From Nesterenkonia alba DSM 19423 (lineage in GTDB: Bacteria > Actinomycetota > Actinomycetes > Actinomycetales > Micrococcaceae), in assembly GCF_000421745.1 (NCBI RefSeq), contig NZ_ATXP01000017.1, positions 1-46,977 on the forward strand: 46,977 nt of DNA, read 5' to 3'. Position numbers and translations under genes: made by a program. Each line of letters opens with the position of its first letter. Position 1 is the first letter of the stretch. The notes beneath the pieces were generated by a model. That model saw only the letters and a list, made by a program, of their open reading frames with translations. It did not search any database and was not told the DNA's origin. Of this stretch, positions 1 through 8,808 are shown piece by piece.

Positions 1-1
1 C

Positions 2-277
2 CCCGAGCTACACCACGTGCGCACCCGAGTGAAGACCCCGGGGCAGAACGGGTCCCGTGAACGCGGCTTCGGCACGCTGAAGTACGAACGGCTCTACCTG
101 GACGAGATCGACGACGCGATCGTGCTCGCCGAGCGGGCCGAGGACTACCGGATCGAGTACAACGAGCTCCGGCCCCACGAGGCCATCTCATGGAACCGGC
201 CCAAGGAGGTGCACCTGGGCCTGGCCGACCCCACCACCCCGACATTCAAAACCAAGGAAATCCTGCCAACTACTTGA
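2..277 (+). mobile_element. IS3-type transposase, C-terminal fragment cut by the window edge
   Basis: The reading frame is open from the first base of the window and stops at 277. It encodes the end of an rve (DDE) integrase-type transposase catalytic domain. The diagnostic N-G-x-x-E pattern is visible (PGQNGSRERGFGTLKYERL), with the last catalytic Glu followed seven residues later by Lys. A YNELRPHEAI segment typical of IS3-group OrfB follows. The first two acidic residues and any OrfA lie outside the window, so it is unclear whether the element is intact. The terminal inverted repeat probably falls shortly after 277 (around 277-300), but I could not define it without the other end. No host gene in the window appears interrupted by it. 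Confidence 0.8.
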
Positions 278-397
278 CGCGGGACATAAGCTTGTGACGG
301 CGGACACATTACCATGTGCAATGTGCAATTGCATTGCGCGGCCAATGTAACGAAACCACGTAACGCGCATGTTTCGCCTCAGTAGCTTGGCGTCTGC

Positions 398-2119
398 TTA
401 CTGTGTTTGCGCCTCGGCGATGAACCGGCCGATCTCGGTCTCAAGCACGCGCAGTGGCACCGAGCCCAGCGAGAGTACCTTGTCGTGGAAATCACGGATA
501 CTGAACGCCTCCCCCAGCTCAGCTTCGGCCTGGGCGCGCAGCTTCTCGATCGTCAGCTGCCCCAAGTAGTAGGCGCAGGCCTGGCCAGGCCAAGAGATGT
601 AACGGTCAATCTCCGTGACGATCTCGTGTTCGGCAATGGCGGTATTGGAGCGCAGGAAGTCCTGCGCCTGCTCACGGCTCCAGCCCAGGGCGTGCATCCC
701 GGTGTCGACCACCAGCCGCACGGCCCGCCACATCTGGAAGGAGAGCATCCCCATCCGCTCATAAGGGGTCTCATACATTCCCATCTCGTCACCGAGACGC
801 TCACAGTACAACCCCCAGCCTTCCCCAAAGGCGGAGATGTACTGGCGGCGGAACTCCGGTAAGTCCAGTTCCAGGGCCAAGGAGAGCTGGAAGGAGTGCC
901 CCGGTGAGGATTCATGCAGAGTCAGCGCCGGCAGAGAGTACAGCGGCCGAGCCGGCAGGTTATAGGTATTGAGGATGTACTTATCCGGGGCACCACGGCC
1001 GAAGGTGTCAAAAGCAGCGATCTCCCGAGGCGTCTCCATAATGGAGAACCGCTGGTGGGGCAGCTTGCCAAAGTACTGGTGGATCACCCCATCGAAGGCC
1101 TTACACGTGTAGGCGGCGTAGGCCACCAATTCCTTCGGCGTCTTCGCGTAGAACTGCTCATCGGTGCGCATGAACTCAATCAACGCATCGACGTCGTCGC
1201 CAAACCCGGTCTCTTGGGCAATCTCCACCATCTCCGCTTTGATCTTGGCGACGTGCTCAACACCGATCGCGTGGATCTGGTCAGCGGTGTAGTCCGTGGT
1301 GGTGAACTCCCGCAACTGAGAGGCGTAGAAAGCTTCACCCTCAGGCTGGTCATAAGTGGCGATCGACTCCGGCAGATTCGGCAGGTACTCGGTGGTGAGG
1401 AACTCGTAGAGCTTTCCGTAGGCGGGAATGATCTGCTCACCGAGAATGTGAACCGCTTCAGCCTGCAGCTTCGCCCGGGTGGCCTCCGGCATCACAGCCG
1501 GTAGTTCAGCAAAGGGCTTGTAGAACGGCAAGGCGGCAGCATCGGTCTCTTGGGCCACTGCACGCACTGGCTCTTCCCGGCCGGTCATACACACCTTCGC
1601 CGGACCGAATCCCCGCGTCACACCGGTGCGCATGTTCTCGATCTGCTGGTCAATATAGCGGGGCACCTGGCTGAGTTTGCGCAGGTAGGCCTCAGCGGCA
1701 TCAGCGGTCTCGAAGTGTTGACGCGCCGCACCGAACGCGAGATTGCGCCAGAAGGCATTATCGGCGGTCACCGGACGCTCCCAGGTGCGGAACTGCTGAG
1801 ATTCGATGAAGGTCTGCAGCTGGTTCTCGTAGACGTCGTAGGTGGTCTGCTCTTCAGCAGACAGCTCATCCCGGTCGATGGCGCGCAACTGCTCCAAGGT
1901 GCTCTGCCACTTCTGAAGGCGGCGCAGCTGGGCCTCTTCGGAGACATCGGGCATGAAGTCATCGGGCTTCTCATCCGGCTTGGCCCGGCCGGAGCCGAGC
2001 TCAGCTTCACGCCACTGCCATTCAGCGGTGTAGAGCGCCTCCAGGGCCGCCCCCGCCTCGGTAGTAGCAGCTGCCTGGTCTGCGCTGGTCTGGTCGGTGG
2101 TGTTCTCTGCTGCGGTCAT
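398..2119 (-). CDS. DUF885 family protein, predicted metallopeptidase-like hydrolase
   Basis: This 573-residue protein has the length and features of the DUF885 family, which is built like a zinc peptidase and is common in actinobacteria. The motif HESSPGH (H402, E403, H408) is the expected metal-binding site and follows the family's LHE-PGH context. Downstream is the family's FGEGWGLYCERLGDEMG segment, which would supply a further acidic ligand. There is no signal peptide, so it is probably cytoplasmic. The first 25 residues are Thr/Ala-rich and low complexity. A GGA-containing Shine-Dalgarno lies about 9 nt before the ATG. It is transcribed the same way as the S10 peptidase gene upstream (85-bp gap), so the two may be co-expressed. 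The substrate is unknown; peptide hydrolysis is inferred from the family. Confidence 0.82.
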   Translation of the reverse strand: MTAAENTTDQTSADQAAATTEAGAALEALYTAEWQWREAELGSGRAKPDEKPDDFMPDVSEEAQLRRLQKWQSTLEQLRAIDRDELSAEEQTTYDVYENQLQTFIESQQFRTWERPVTADNAFWRNLAFGAARQHFETADAAEAYLRKLSQVPRYIDQQIENMRTGVTRGFGPAKVCMTGREEPVRAVAQETDAAALPFYKPFAELPAVMPEATRAKLQAEAVHILGEQIIPAYGKLYEFLTTEYLPNLPESIATYDQPEGEAFYASQLREFTTTDYTADQIHAIGVEHVAKIKAEMVEIAQETGFGDDVDALIEFMRTDEQFYAKTPKELVAYAAYTCKAFDGVIHQYFGKLPHQRFSIMETPREIAAFDTFGRGAPDKYILNTYNLPARPLYSLPALTLHESSPGHSFQLSLALELDLPEFRRQYISAFGEGWGLYCERLGDEMGMYETPYERMGMLSFQMWRAVRLVVDTGMHALGWSREQAQDFLRSNTAIAEHEIVTEIDRYISWPGQACAYYLGQLTIEKLRAQAEAELGEAFSIRDFHDKVLSLGSVPLRVLETEIGRFIAEAQTQ

Positions 2120-2204
2120 GAGGGAATCCTGTTCTGTAGGTCAACGTCAGTGCGCATCGCGGGGGCTGCCGCGGGGTCTGGTGGCCCGCCGAAGCTCAGG
2201 GACT

Positions 2205-3734
2205 TCAGGCCGAGGCCGGATCGTTCGACGCCGGCTTCTCACCAGATCCGGTACTCCAGGCCACAAAGGCGGCCAGGTCTTCGCTTTGTTCGACCCGGCT
2301 GGGCTGGTGGACGTACATCATGTGGCCGGCTTCGTAGTACTTGCGCACGAAGTTCTCCCGGGCGGACTCGGGGATGCGCAGGTGGTCCAGAACGTACTCG
2401 CTGGCGGCAAACGGGGTGGCCGAGTCGTGGAACCCGAAACCGACGTAGACCTTCAGATCCGGGTTGGCGCGCATGGCGAAGGCGAGATCCTCGGCCGTGG
2501 TGATGGAACGGCCTTCGAACTCCTTATAGGACCACGGGTGGACCCGGCGGGAGATGATCTCGTAGACCAGATCATTGCTGTACTGCAGCTCAGCACCGAG
2601 CAGGTGGTTGATCGCCGCCGTGTAGGGGTACTGAATGATGGGGTAAGAAGGGTCATCCCCCAGACCATCACCGGTGGGGTGACCCACCGGACCGGTGAAC
2701 CGGGAGTCGAGGCGGCCGACTTTCAGCCGGTCGCGGCGCAGCAGCTCAGAGAAGAACGCGAAAGCGTCCACTCGCAGGTCATTCAGCTCCACGTACTCCT
2801 GGTCCAGCCCCGTCAGCTCGGCGTATTTCGCGGCGATGGTGGAGAACTCCTCGCTCGTGGCGCGGCTGCCCTTCATCAGCGCCAAGGTGTAGTCAGAGTA
2901 GGCGAATTCGGTGGCCTCGGCGACCACCTCACGTAGCTGACGGCCCGGATGTTTACCGTGGTAGTGGGCGATGGCGGCATAGGTGGGCAAAAAGTGGATA
3001 AAGGGCTGCTCATTGCCCTGGTCGAACCGGATGGTTCCCATATCCAGCACCGCGGAAATCAGCATCACCCCGTTGAGAGCGATGCCGTAGCGCTGGGCGA
3101 GGTAACCAGCCAAGGCGGCAGCCCGCGTGGTGCCGTAGGACTCTCCGGCCAGGAACTTGGGGCTCAACCACCGGTTGTTCTTACTCAACCACAGGCGAAT
3201 CGCCTCACCGACCAGGTCCCGGTCACCGGTGAACCCGTGGTGCTCAGCGGGTTTGGTGCCCTCAGCCGCCCGGGTGAACCCAGTGGTCATGGGGTCGATG
3301 AACACCAGGTCGGCGTCTTTGAGCAGTGTCTCGTGGTTATCGGTGAGCCCGTAGGGCGGTGGAGTGCGGTCGTCAACGTCGTTGACCACCACCCGCCGGG
3401 GGCCGAAGAGACCGATGTGCAGCCACACCGAGGACGATCCCGGCCCCCCATTGAAGGCGAAGACGACCGGACGTGAGGGGTCGGGGTTGCCGGCGTCGTC
3501 GGTCTTGACATAGGTGGTGATGAACACCTGAGCCTTGGGTTTGACTCCCTGGAAGACGCCGTCGTCGAGCTTCTCCTCAGCGACGACCATGCGACCGGCC
3601 ACCGCCCGGTACTTCAATTCCCCGTCTGGCAGTGAGAGGCTGTGTTCAGTGGTGACGAACTCGTCGACTGGCTCCGCGGACTGCGGCGACGTCGTCTCGG
3701 TGGTCGTCTCGGGCTGCACGGCGTCGTCGGCCAT
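2205..3734 (-). CDS. Serine carboxypeptidase-like protein, peptidase family S10
   Basis: A 509-residue alpha/beta hydrolase of the S10 type. It has the oxyanion motif FNGGPGSSSVWLH, the nucleophile motif GESYG (Ser199 from the start chosen here), a candidate Asp in FGFHDSATP, and the His in YEAGHMMYVH near the C-terminus. The order matches the Ser-Asp-His triad of carboxypeptidases. No signal peptide is visible and the N-terminus is Thr/Glu-rich and disordered, so a cytoplasmic or unconventional location is possible. An in-frame ATG lies ten codons upstream, but the internal ATG at 3734 is preceded by GAGGAG with a 6-nt spacer and is preferred. It likely acts in peptide turnover with the adjacent DUF885 protein. 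Confidence 0.85.
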   Translation of the reverse strand: MADDAVQPETTTETTSPQSAEPVDEFVTTEHSLSLPDGELKYRAVAGRMVVAEEKLDDGVFQGVKPKAQVFITTYVKTDDAGNPDPSRPVVFAFNGGPGSSSVWLHIGLFGPRRVVVNDVDDRTPPPYGLTDNHETLLKDADLVFIDPMTTGFTRAAEGTKPAEHHGFTGDRDLVGEAIRLWLSKNNRWLSPKFLAGESYGTTRAAALAGYLAQRYGIALNGVMLISAVLDMGTIRFDQGNEQPFIHFLPTYAAIAHYHGKHPGRQLREVVAEATEFAYSDYTLALMKGSRATSEEFSTIAAKYAELTGLDQEYVELNDLRVDAFAFFSELLRRDRLKVGRLDSRFTGPVGHPTGDGLGDDPSYPIIQYPYTAAINHLLGAELQYSNDLVYEIISRRVHPWSYKEFEGRSITTAEDLAFAMRANPDLKVYVGFGFHDSATPFAASEYVLDHLRIPESARENFVRKYYEAGHMMYVHQPSRVEQSEDLAAFVAWSTGSGEKPASNDPASA

Positions 3735-3870
3735 GGGTGTCTCCTCACCATGTGCGGCGCACATTAGTTTCTCATGCGAACGATATCCAAGGTACCATGT
3801 GAAATATCACTCGGCACGGATAGGGTTGAGAACGGAACCGCCACTGATGTGAAAGGGGCACCTACCACCC

Positions 3871-5472
3871 ATGACCACGCTGACTGAAGCCACCTACCAC
3901 TCCCTCATCGCCGGGGAAGCAGTCCCCGGTACCGACGGAACCCTGCGGGCCATCGACCCCGCCCGCGGCACCGAGACCGGTCCGGAGTTCACCACCCTGG
4001 CGGAATCCCAGGCTGATGCGGCCGCCCAGGCCGCTGCGGAAGCCTTCGGAACGTACCGGAAGCTGCCCGACGCCGACCGTGCGGCTTTCCTCACCACCAT
4101 CGCCGAGAACATCAACGCCGCCGGGGATGACATCATCGCCACCGCGATGACCGAGACCGGCCTGCCCCAGCAGCGGCTCACCGGAGAGCTGGCCCGCACG
4201 GTGAATCAACTCAAGATGTTCGCCAAGCTGGTCGCCAGCGGCGACCACCACAGTGTGCGGGTCGAACCCGCCCTTCCGGATCGGAAGCCACTGCCCCGCC
4301 CAGACCTCCGCCAACGGAAACTCCCCCTGGGCCCAGTGCTGGTCTTCGGGGCCTCAAACTTCCCGCTGGCCTTCTCCACCGCCGGTGGAGACACCGCCTC
4401 CGCACTGGCCGCCGGGTGCCCGGTGATCTTCAAAGCCCACTTGGCCCACCCGGGTACCGGACTGCTCGTGGCCCGCGCGGTCACCGAGGCCGTGACCGCT
4501 CACAACCTGCCCGCCGGGGTGTTCTCCTTCGTCTACGGGCGCGGAACCACTGTGGGCCAGGCACTGGTGAAACACCCTGCGGTCAAAGCCGTGGGCTTCA
4601 CCGGCTCACGCTCCGGCGGCACCGCCATTATGGCCACCGCCGCCGCCCGCCCCGAACCCATCCCGGTCTACGCGGAGATGAGTTCCATCAACCCGGTGGT
4701 GGTCCTCGGCTCGGCCATCAGCGGGGACTCCACCGCTCTGGCGGAAGGCTTCATCACCTCACTCAACGGCTCGGCGGGACAACTGTGTACCGCACCCGGG
4801 CTGATCTTCGTGCCCGCAGGCGAAGCCGGGGACACCTTCTTAAGCCAGGTGAAGACCGCCCTGAGTCAGGCTGCAGGGGTCACTATGCTCACCCCCGGAA
4901 TCTGCTCCTCCCGCGTGGAAGGGGAGAAGAAGCTCGCCTCGGTGCCCGGAGTCACCGAAGTCGGCCGCGGCACCGAGGGGCAGACGCAGAACGCCCCGGC
5001 ACCAGCGGTGTTCTCCACCGACGTGGAGACCTTCCTCACCCGGGAGGAACTCTCCGAAGAGATCTTCGGAGCCACCTGCCTGGCGGTGCGCTACTCCTCC
5101 ACTGAGGAGCTGAAGAAACTCGCGGTGGGCATCGAGGGACAGCTCACCGCGACCCTGCACCTGGACACCGAGGACTCCACCGACGTGGCCCTGGCCACTG
5201 AACTGGTGGAACTGCTGGAACTGAAGGCCGGCCGAGTGCTCGTCAACGGCTGGCCCACCGGGGTCGACGTCGGCGACGCCATCGTCCACGGCGGCCCCTT
5301 CCCGGCGACCTCCGATGGCCGCTCCACCTCCGTGGGCACCGCAGCCATCGACCGATTCCAGCGCCTGGTGGCCTACCAGAACCTGCCGGCTGCCCTGCAC
5401 CCGGCACCGGTGCGTGAGGACAACCCGTGGAATGTCCCACAGCGCACCGATTTCCTGTCCCAGCTGAGCTGA
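3871..5472 (+). CDS. Aldehyde dehydrogenase, 2-oxoglutarate semialdehyde (2,5-dioxovalerate) type
   Basis: This 533-residue protein is a full-length NAD(P)-dependent aldehyde dehydrogenase. The cofactor region has VFGASNFPLAFS and KAHLAHPGTG, the general base Glu269 sits in YAEMSSINP, and the nucleophile Cys306 sits in GQLCTAPGL. The YAEMSSINPVV and GQxCTxPGL patterns are characteristic of the ketoglutarate-semialdehyde dehydrogenase subgroup. That subgroup oxidises 2,5-dioxopentanoate to 2-oxoglutarate at the end of pentose, hexarate or hydroxyproline degradation. None of those upstream enzymes is encoded here, so the physiological substrate is uncertain. It is divergent from the S10 peptidase gene with a 136-bp shared intergenic region. 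A GAAAGG element 12-14 nt before the ATG is the only candidate ribosome site. Confidence 0.82.
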   Translation: MTTLTEATYHSLIAGEAVPGTDGTLRAIDPARGTETGPEFTTLAESQADAAAQAAAEAFGTYRKLPDADRAAFLTTIAENINAAGDDIIATAMTETGLPQQRLTGELARTVNQLKMFAKLVASGDHHSVRVEPALPDRKPLPRPDLRQRKLPLGPVLVFGASNFPLAFSTAGGDTASALAAGCPVIFKAHLAHPGTGLLVARAVTEAVTAHNLPAGVFSFVYGRGTTVGQALVKHPAVKAVGFTGSRSGGTAIMATAAARPEPIPVYAEMSSINPVVVLGSAISGDSTALAEGFITSLNGSAGQLCTAPGLIFVPAGEAGDTFLSQVKTALSQAAGVTMLTPGICSSRVEGEKKLASVPGVTEVGRGTEGQTQNAPAPAVFSTDVETFLTREELSEEIFGATCLAVRYSSTEELKKLAVGIEGQLTATLHLDTEDSTDVALATELVELLELKAGRVLVNGWPTGVDVGDAIVHGGPFPATSDGRSTSVGTAAIDRFQRLVAYQNLPAALHPAPVREDNPWNVPQRTDFLSQLS

Positions 5473-5522
5473 ACCGCTCCCCCTCACCGGCAGACGGCCG
5501 CAGTGTGACCACCGGTCACGCG

Positions 5523-5587
5523 GCCGCCAGCCGGTTGAAGTGCGGCACCCTCTGGGGTCCGTGACGGCACGGACCCCAGCTGGCGGC
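5523..5587. terminator. Two nested inverted repeats (long hairpin) between ALDH and prolyl oligopeptidase genes
   Basis: An outer 8-bp stem (GCCGCCAG at 5523-5530 pairing with CTGGCGGC at 5580-5587) encloses a perfect 12-bp inner stem (CTGGGGTCCGTG at 5552-5563 with CACGGACCCCAG at 5568-5579, loop ACGG). There is no T-run after it. It lies 51 bp after the aldehyde dehydrogenase stop and 54 bp before the next start. It may be a U-tract-less terminator or a leader structure of the downstream gene; both are inference. Confidence 0.45.
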
Positions 5588-5641
5588 GTCGTGCTCTTGT
5601 GCGGCTGAGCTGACCCAACCCGTCCACTGATATGGAGAGGC

Positions 5642-7783
5642 ATGATGACCACGCCGAAAAACCCGGTGATCCCGTCCGAAACCGAGGATCCGCACCTGTG
5701 GCTGGAGGAGGTGACCGGACAGGCCGCTTTGGGGTGGGTCGCCGAGCAGAACGAGCGCACCGAACGCGAGCTGCAGGACGGACTCTTCGATGAGATCAAG
5801 TCCGAACTGCAGACCGTCTTGGAAGCCACCGACCGGATCCCCATGGTCACCAAGAAAGGTGACTACCTCTACAACCTGTGGACTGACGCCGAGCACCCCC
5901 AGGGCCTATGGCGGCGCACCACTTTCGACTCCTACCGCAGCGAGGAACCGGAGTGGGACGTGCTGCTGGACCTTGATGCGCTCTCCGAGCAGGAGGGCAT
6001 CACCTGGGTGTGGCACGGGGCTGACTTCCTGCGTCCACCCGAGGGCGAGCCGCACACCCGAGTGCTGGTCAACCTGTCCCCCGGCGGCTCGGACGCCGAT
6101 GTGACCCGTGAGTTCGACCTCACCACCCGGCAGTTCATCCCGGAGGAGGACGGCGGGTTCTACAAGCCAGAAGGGAAAGGGGGGCTGAACTGGATCGACG
6201 CCGACACCGTCACCCTCTCCCACGACTTCGGCGAGGATGAGGTCACCACCTCCGGGTACTCGCGGGTGGGGTACATCTGGAAACGCGGTACCCCGCTGAC
6301 GGAGGCGACCCCAGTGGTCTCGGTGGGCGCCGATGACATGGCCGCCCGGCTGCGGTTCGACGACACCCCCGGCTATGAGCGACTGGTGGCGGTGAAATCG
6401 ACTGGGTTCTACAGTCACGAGGTCTACGTGGTGAACCCAGAGGCCGCCGAGGGCGCTGCCCCGCAGCTGACCCCGGTTCCGGTGCCGGATGATGCCCGCC
6501 CCGGCTTCCACCAGGACCTGATCCTCATCAACCCGCGCACCGACTTTGAACTCGGTGGGACCACCTACACGGCCGGGTCCCTGCTGGTCGCGGATGCGCA
6601 GAAACTGCTGGCCGGGGCCACCGGGGATGAGGCCGGAGTCGAGGTGCTCTTCGAGCCGACCTCGACCACCTCACTGCAGGGAATCACCACCACCCAGAAC
6701 ACCCTGGTACTCACAGTGATGGAAGACGTGCAGTACAAGGTCCAGGCCCACTGGCGTGCTGACGGTACCTGGAAAAGCGCCCCGGTGTTCACCGAGATCA
6801 CCGGGACCATCAGTGTGGCCGGGGTGGACGATGAGGACAGCGACCAGGTGTGGATCACCGCCCACGACTTCCTCAACCCCACCACCCTCTACCTGGGGGA
6901 TGTCTCCGGGGTGCTCACCGGCGGTGCAGCCACCACCGAAGCGTTGAAGTCCCTGCCGGAGCGGTTTGACGCCTCCGGTCTGGTGGCTGCACAGCGGTTC
7001 ACCACCAGCGACGATGGCACCCGGGTTCCGTACTTCATTGTGGGGCCTGCCGACGTCGTCGACCCCTCTCCTGGCGCGGAGGTCACCCCCCGGCCCACGC
7101 TGCTCTACGGCTACGGCGGCTTTCAGATCTCCCAGACCCCGGCCTACAGTGCGGTCATCGGCAAGGCGTGGCTTCAGCGCGGCGGAGTGTACGTGGTGGC
7201 CAATATTCGCGGCGGCGGTGAGTACGGACCCCAGTGGCACTACTCCGCGCTGCGGGACAACCGGCACCGGGCCTACGAGGACTTCTCCTCAGTGGCCAAG
7301 GACCTGGTGAAAACCGGGGTGACCACCGTGGGCCAGCTGGCCTGCCGGGGTGGTTCCAATGGGGGTCTGCTCACCGGGAACATGCTCACCCAGTACCCGG
7401 ATGTCTTCGGCGCGGTGGTCATCCAGGTGCCGCTGCTGGATATGTACCGGTTCCACAAGCTGCTGGCCGGGGCGTCCTGGCGGGCGGAGTTCGGCGATCC
7501 GGACACCGAGGACTGGGAGTACATGAAGTCTTTCTCCCCGTACCACCTGCTGGATCGGGACACCGAGTACCCCTCAGTACTGCTGACCACCTCCACACGG
7601 GATGACCGGGTGCACCCGGGGCATGCCCGGAAGATGACCGCCGCGTTGGAGTCCATCCGCGCAGATGTGCGCTACTGGGAGAACACCGAAGGCGGTCACG
7701 GCGGTGCCGCGAACCCGGAGCAACAGGCGATCATGAACGGGCTGATCTACCGGTACCTGTGGAAGACACTGGCGGGGAAGTAA
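5642..7783 (+). CDS. Prolyl oligopeptidase family protein (peptidase S9A)
   Basis: A 713-residue cytoplasmic serine peptidase with the two-part layout of prolyl oligopeptidases: an N-terminal seven-bladed propeller region (about residues 1-430) and a C-terminal alpha/beta-hydrolase domain. The catalytic domain shows ANIRGGGEYG, the nucleophile motif GGSNGG (Ser572), the Asp region TSTRDDRVHPGH and the His region EGGHGGAAN. It would cleave short peptides, usually after proline. Two ATG codons are adjacent at 5642 and 5645. The GGAG at 5634-5637 fits either, with slightly better spacing for 5645. It is the third peptidase gene in this stretch. Confidence 0.9.
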   Translation: MMTTPKNPVIPSETEDPHLWLEEVTGQAALGWVAEQNERTERELQDGLFDEIKSELQTVLEATDRIPMVTKKGDYLYNLWTDAEHPQGLWRRTTFDSYRSEEPEWDVLLDLDALSEQEGITWVWHGADFLRPPEGEPHTRVLVNLSPGGSDADVTREFDLTTRQFIPEEDGGFYKPEGKGGLNWIDADTVTLSHDFGEDEVTTSGYSRVGYIWKRGTPLTEATPVVSVGADDMAARLRFDDTPGYERLVAVKSTGFYSHEVYVVNPEAAEGAAPQLTPVPVPDDARPGFHQDLILINPRTDFELGGTTYTAGSLLVADAQKLLAGATGDEAGVEVLFEPTSTTSLQGITTTQNTLVLTVMEDVQYKVQAHWRADGTWKSAPVFTEITGTISVAGVDDEDSDQVWITAHDFLNPTTLYLGDVSGVLTGGAATTEALKSLPERFDASGLVAAQRFTTSDDGTRVPYFIVGPADVVDPSPGAEVTPRPTLLYGYGGFQISQTPAYSAVIGKAWLQRGGVYVVANIRGGGEYGPQWHYSALRDNRHRAYEDFSSVAKDLVKTGVTTVGQLACRGGSNGGLLTGNMLTQYPDVFGAVVIQVPLLDMYRFHKLLAGASWRAEFGDPDTEDWEYMKSFSPYHLLDRDTEYPSVLLTTSTRDDRVHPGHARKMTAALESIRADVRYWENTEGGHGGAANPEQQAIMNGLIYRYLWKTLAGK

Positions 7784-7786
7784 AGT

Positions 7787-7865
7787 TGCGTGGTCTCCGG
7801 TTGCGAGGCCTCAGCGTGCGCGGTTTCGGGTGCCAGGATCTTCGGGTACGTGGTCTCCGGTTGCG
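7787..7865. repeat. Pair of 17-bp direct repeats
   Basis: CGTGGTCTCCGGTTGCG occurs at about 7790-7806 and again at about 7850-7866, 60 bp apart, in the 244-bp gap after the prolyl oligopeptidase gene. No gene is visible in this gap. The repeats could be regulatory or a relic of a local duplication; function unknown. Confidence 0.5.
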
Positions 7866-7969
7866 GGATGGTTTTCCACGACGACGTCGGCACCTGAGCT
7901 AACACGCCGATCTCTCCACAGCAGTGGGGCAAGTGAGGTGATCCCGCCGCAGTCTGCAGTGACGCTAGA

Positions 7970-7999
7970 AGAGCCCCTTGGCACATGCCAGGGGGCTCT
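7970..7999. terminator. Strong 14-bp hairpin just upstream of the DUF4244 pilin-like gene
   Basis: AGAGCCCCTTGGCA (7970-7983) pairs with TGCCAGGGGGCTCT (7986-7999), with one G-T pair and a very short loop. It is followed by TCCC and no U-run, then by the GGAAGGAG ribosome site and the start at 8028. It could terminate transcription from the prolyl oligopeptidase gene or attenuate expression of the pilus genes. Its position 28 nt before the start codon makes a leader role possible. Confidence 0.55.
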
Positions 8000-8027
8000 T
8001 CCCGTCGTTAAGAGGAAGGAGACTGCT

Positions 8028-8246
8028 ATGGGGAAGAAGACCTGGCCCGAACCGTTGACCGGTGAGGAGGCCGCCGACGTCGTCCGTCGCCTCCATCAGG
8101 AGGAGGACGGTCTCGCTACCGCGGAATACGGCATTGTCATGCTCGCGGCGGTGGGGTTCGCCGGGCTGCTGACCGCAGTGCTGACCTCTGACACCGTCCA
8201 GGGGTGGCTGGAGGCGCTCGTGGAACGGGCACTCAGCGCCGCCTGA
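8028..8246 (+). CDS. DUF4244 small pilin-like protein of Tad loci
   Basis: A 72-residue protein with a basic and acidic N-terminus, the processing-site-like motif GLATAEYGI, and one hydrophobic segment (about residues 34-55). This arrangement matches DUF4244 proteins, which sit between tadC and tadE in actinobacterial Tad loci and resemble Flp pilins (Rv3656c-like in M. tuberculosis). The open frame extends further upstream, but the ATG at 8028 has GGAAGGAG 6-7 nt before it. It starts a three-gene plus-strand group with the TadE and TadG-like genes. Unlike the usual layout, this group is not on the same strand as the ATPase and platform genes. Confidence 0.85.
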   Translation: MGKKTWPEPLTGEEAADVVRRLHQEEDGLATAEYGIVMLAAVGFAGLLTAVLTSDTVQGWLEALVERALSAA

Positions 8247-8289
8247 GGGTGAACTCTGAGGTCTTCACGCGCAAGGATCGGAGCATGCG

Positions 8290-8808
8290 ATGATCCCCCG
8301 CGTTCGGTGTACTGAGTGCGCTACTGGGTGCGGCGACCGGAGGTGTTCCTGCGGTCGCCGCACACCCCGCACGGGGTATGGCACCCAGGGAACAGATTCC
8401 GGGTCGGTGACGGCTGAGTTTGCCGTGGCTCTACCCTCCGTGGTGCTGGTCCTGCTGCTGGTGGTGGGCTTCGCGGTCCACGGGGCGGCCCAGGTCAGCC
8501 TGGAAGATGGCGCCCGCGCAGCGGCCCGGGAACTTGCCCGCGGCGAGAGCGAAGAGGTTGCGGTGCAAACCGCGCGGCGCACCGTCGGAGCCGACGTCGA
8601 GGTCTCGGTGTCCTCCGAGGGTGGCTACGCTCGGGTGCAGCTGAGCCGTCCGGTACGGCTCCTGGGAGTGGTAGAGCTGGATGCCTCGCACTCCGCCGAG
8701 GCCTCCGCCCGTGTGGAACACATCCGCGGCGACCGTCTGCCACGCGGCCGTGTGTCGCGCGGCCGTGTGCCCACCCTGCCCACCCACCGTGTCCGGAGGA
8801 AGGCATGA
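8290..8808 (+). CDS. TadE-like minor pseudopilin
   Basis: A 172-residue protein with a Cys-rich N-terminal stretch of about 35 residues, then the TadE hallmark GSVTAEFAVALP followed by a transmembrane helix (about residues 48-62), and a short extracytoplasmic domain. TadE proteins are prepilin-like and are cleaved by a TadV-type peptidase before the conserved Glu (in TAEF). No such peptidase gene is in the window. The C-terminus is rich in Arg and Gly. It ends in a 4-bp ATGA overlap with the next gene, indicating translational coupling. Corresponds in position to Rv3655c of M. tuberculosis. Confidence 0.85.
   Translation: MIPRVRCTECATGCGDRRCSCGRRTPRTGYGTQGTDSGSVTAEFAVALPSVVLVLLLVVGFAVHGAAQVSLEDGARAAARELARGESEEVAVQTARRTVGADVEVSVSSEGGYARVQLSRPVRLLGVVELDASHSAEASARVEHIRGDRLPRGRVSRGRVPTLPTHRVRRKA

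Noticed and set aside
145-569. Small frames between the transposase tail and the DUF885 gene
   Set aside because: They overlap real genes in other frames and have no start signals. A weak GCAATG/CATTGC inverted repeat at 318-337 was also too short to call.
4840-5853. 337-codon minus-strand frame crossing the ALDH to prolyl oligopeptidase gap
   Set aside because: It overlaps two clear plus-strand genes and the hairpin; no motifs.
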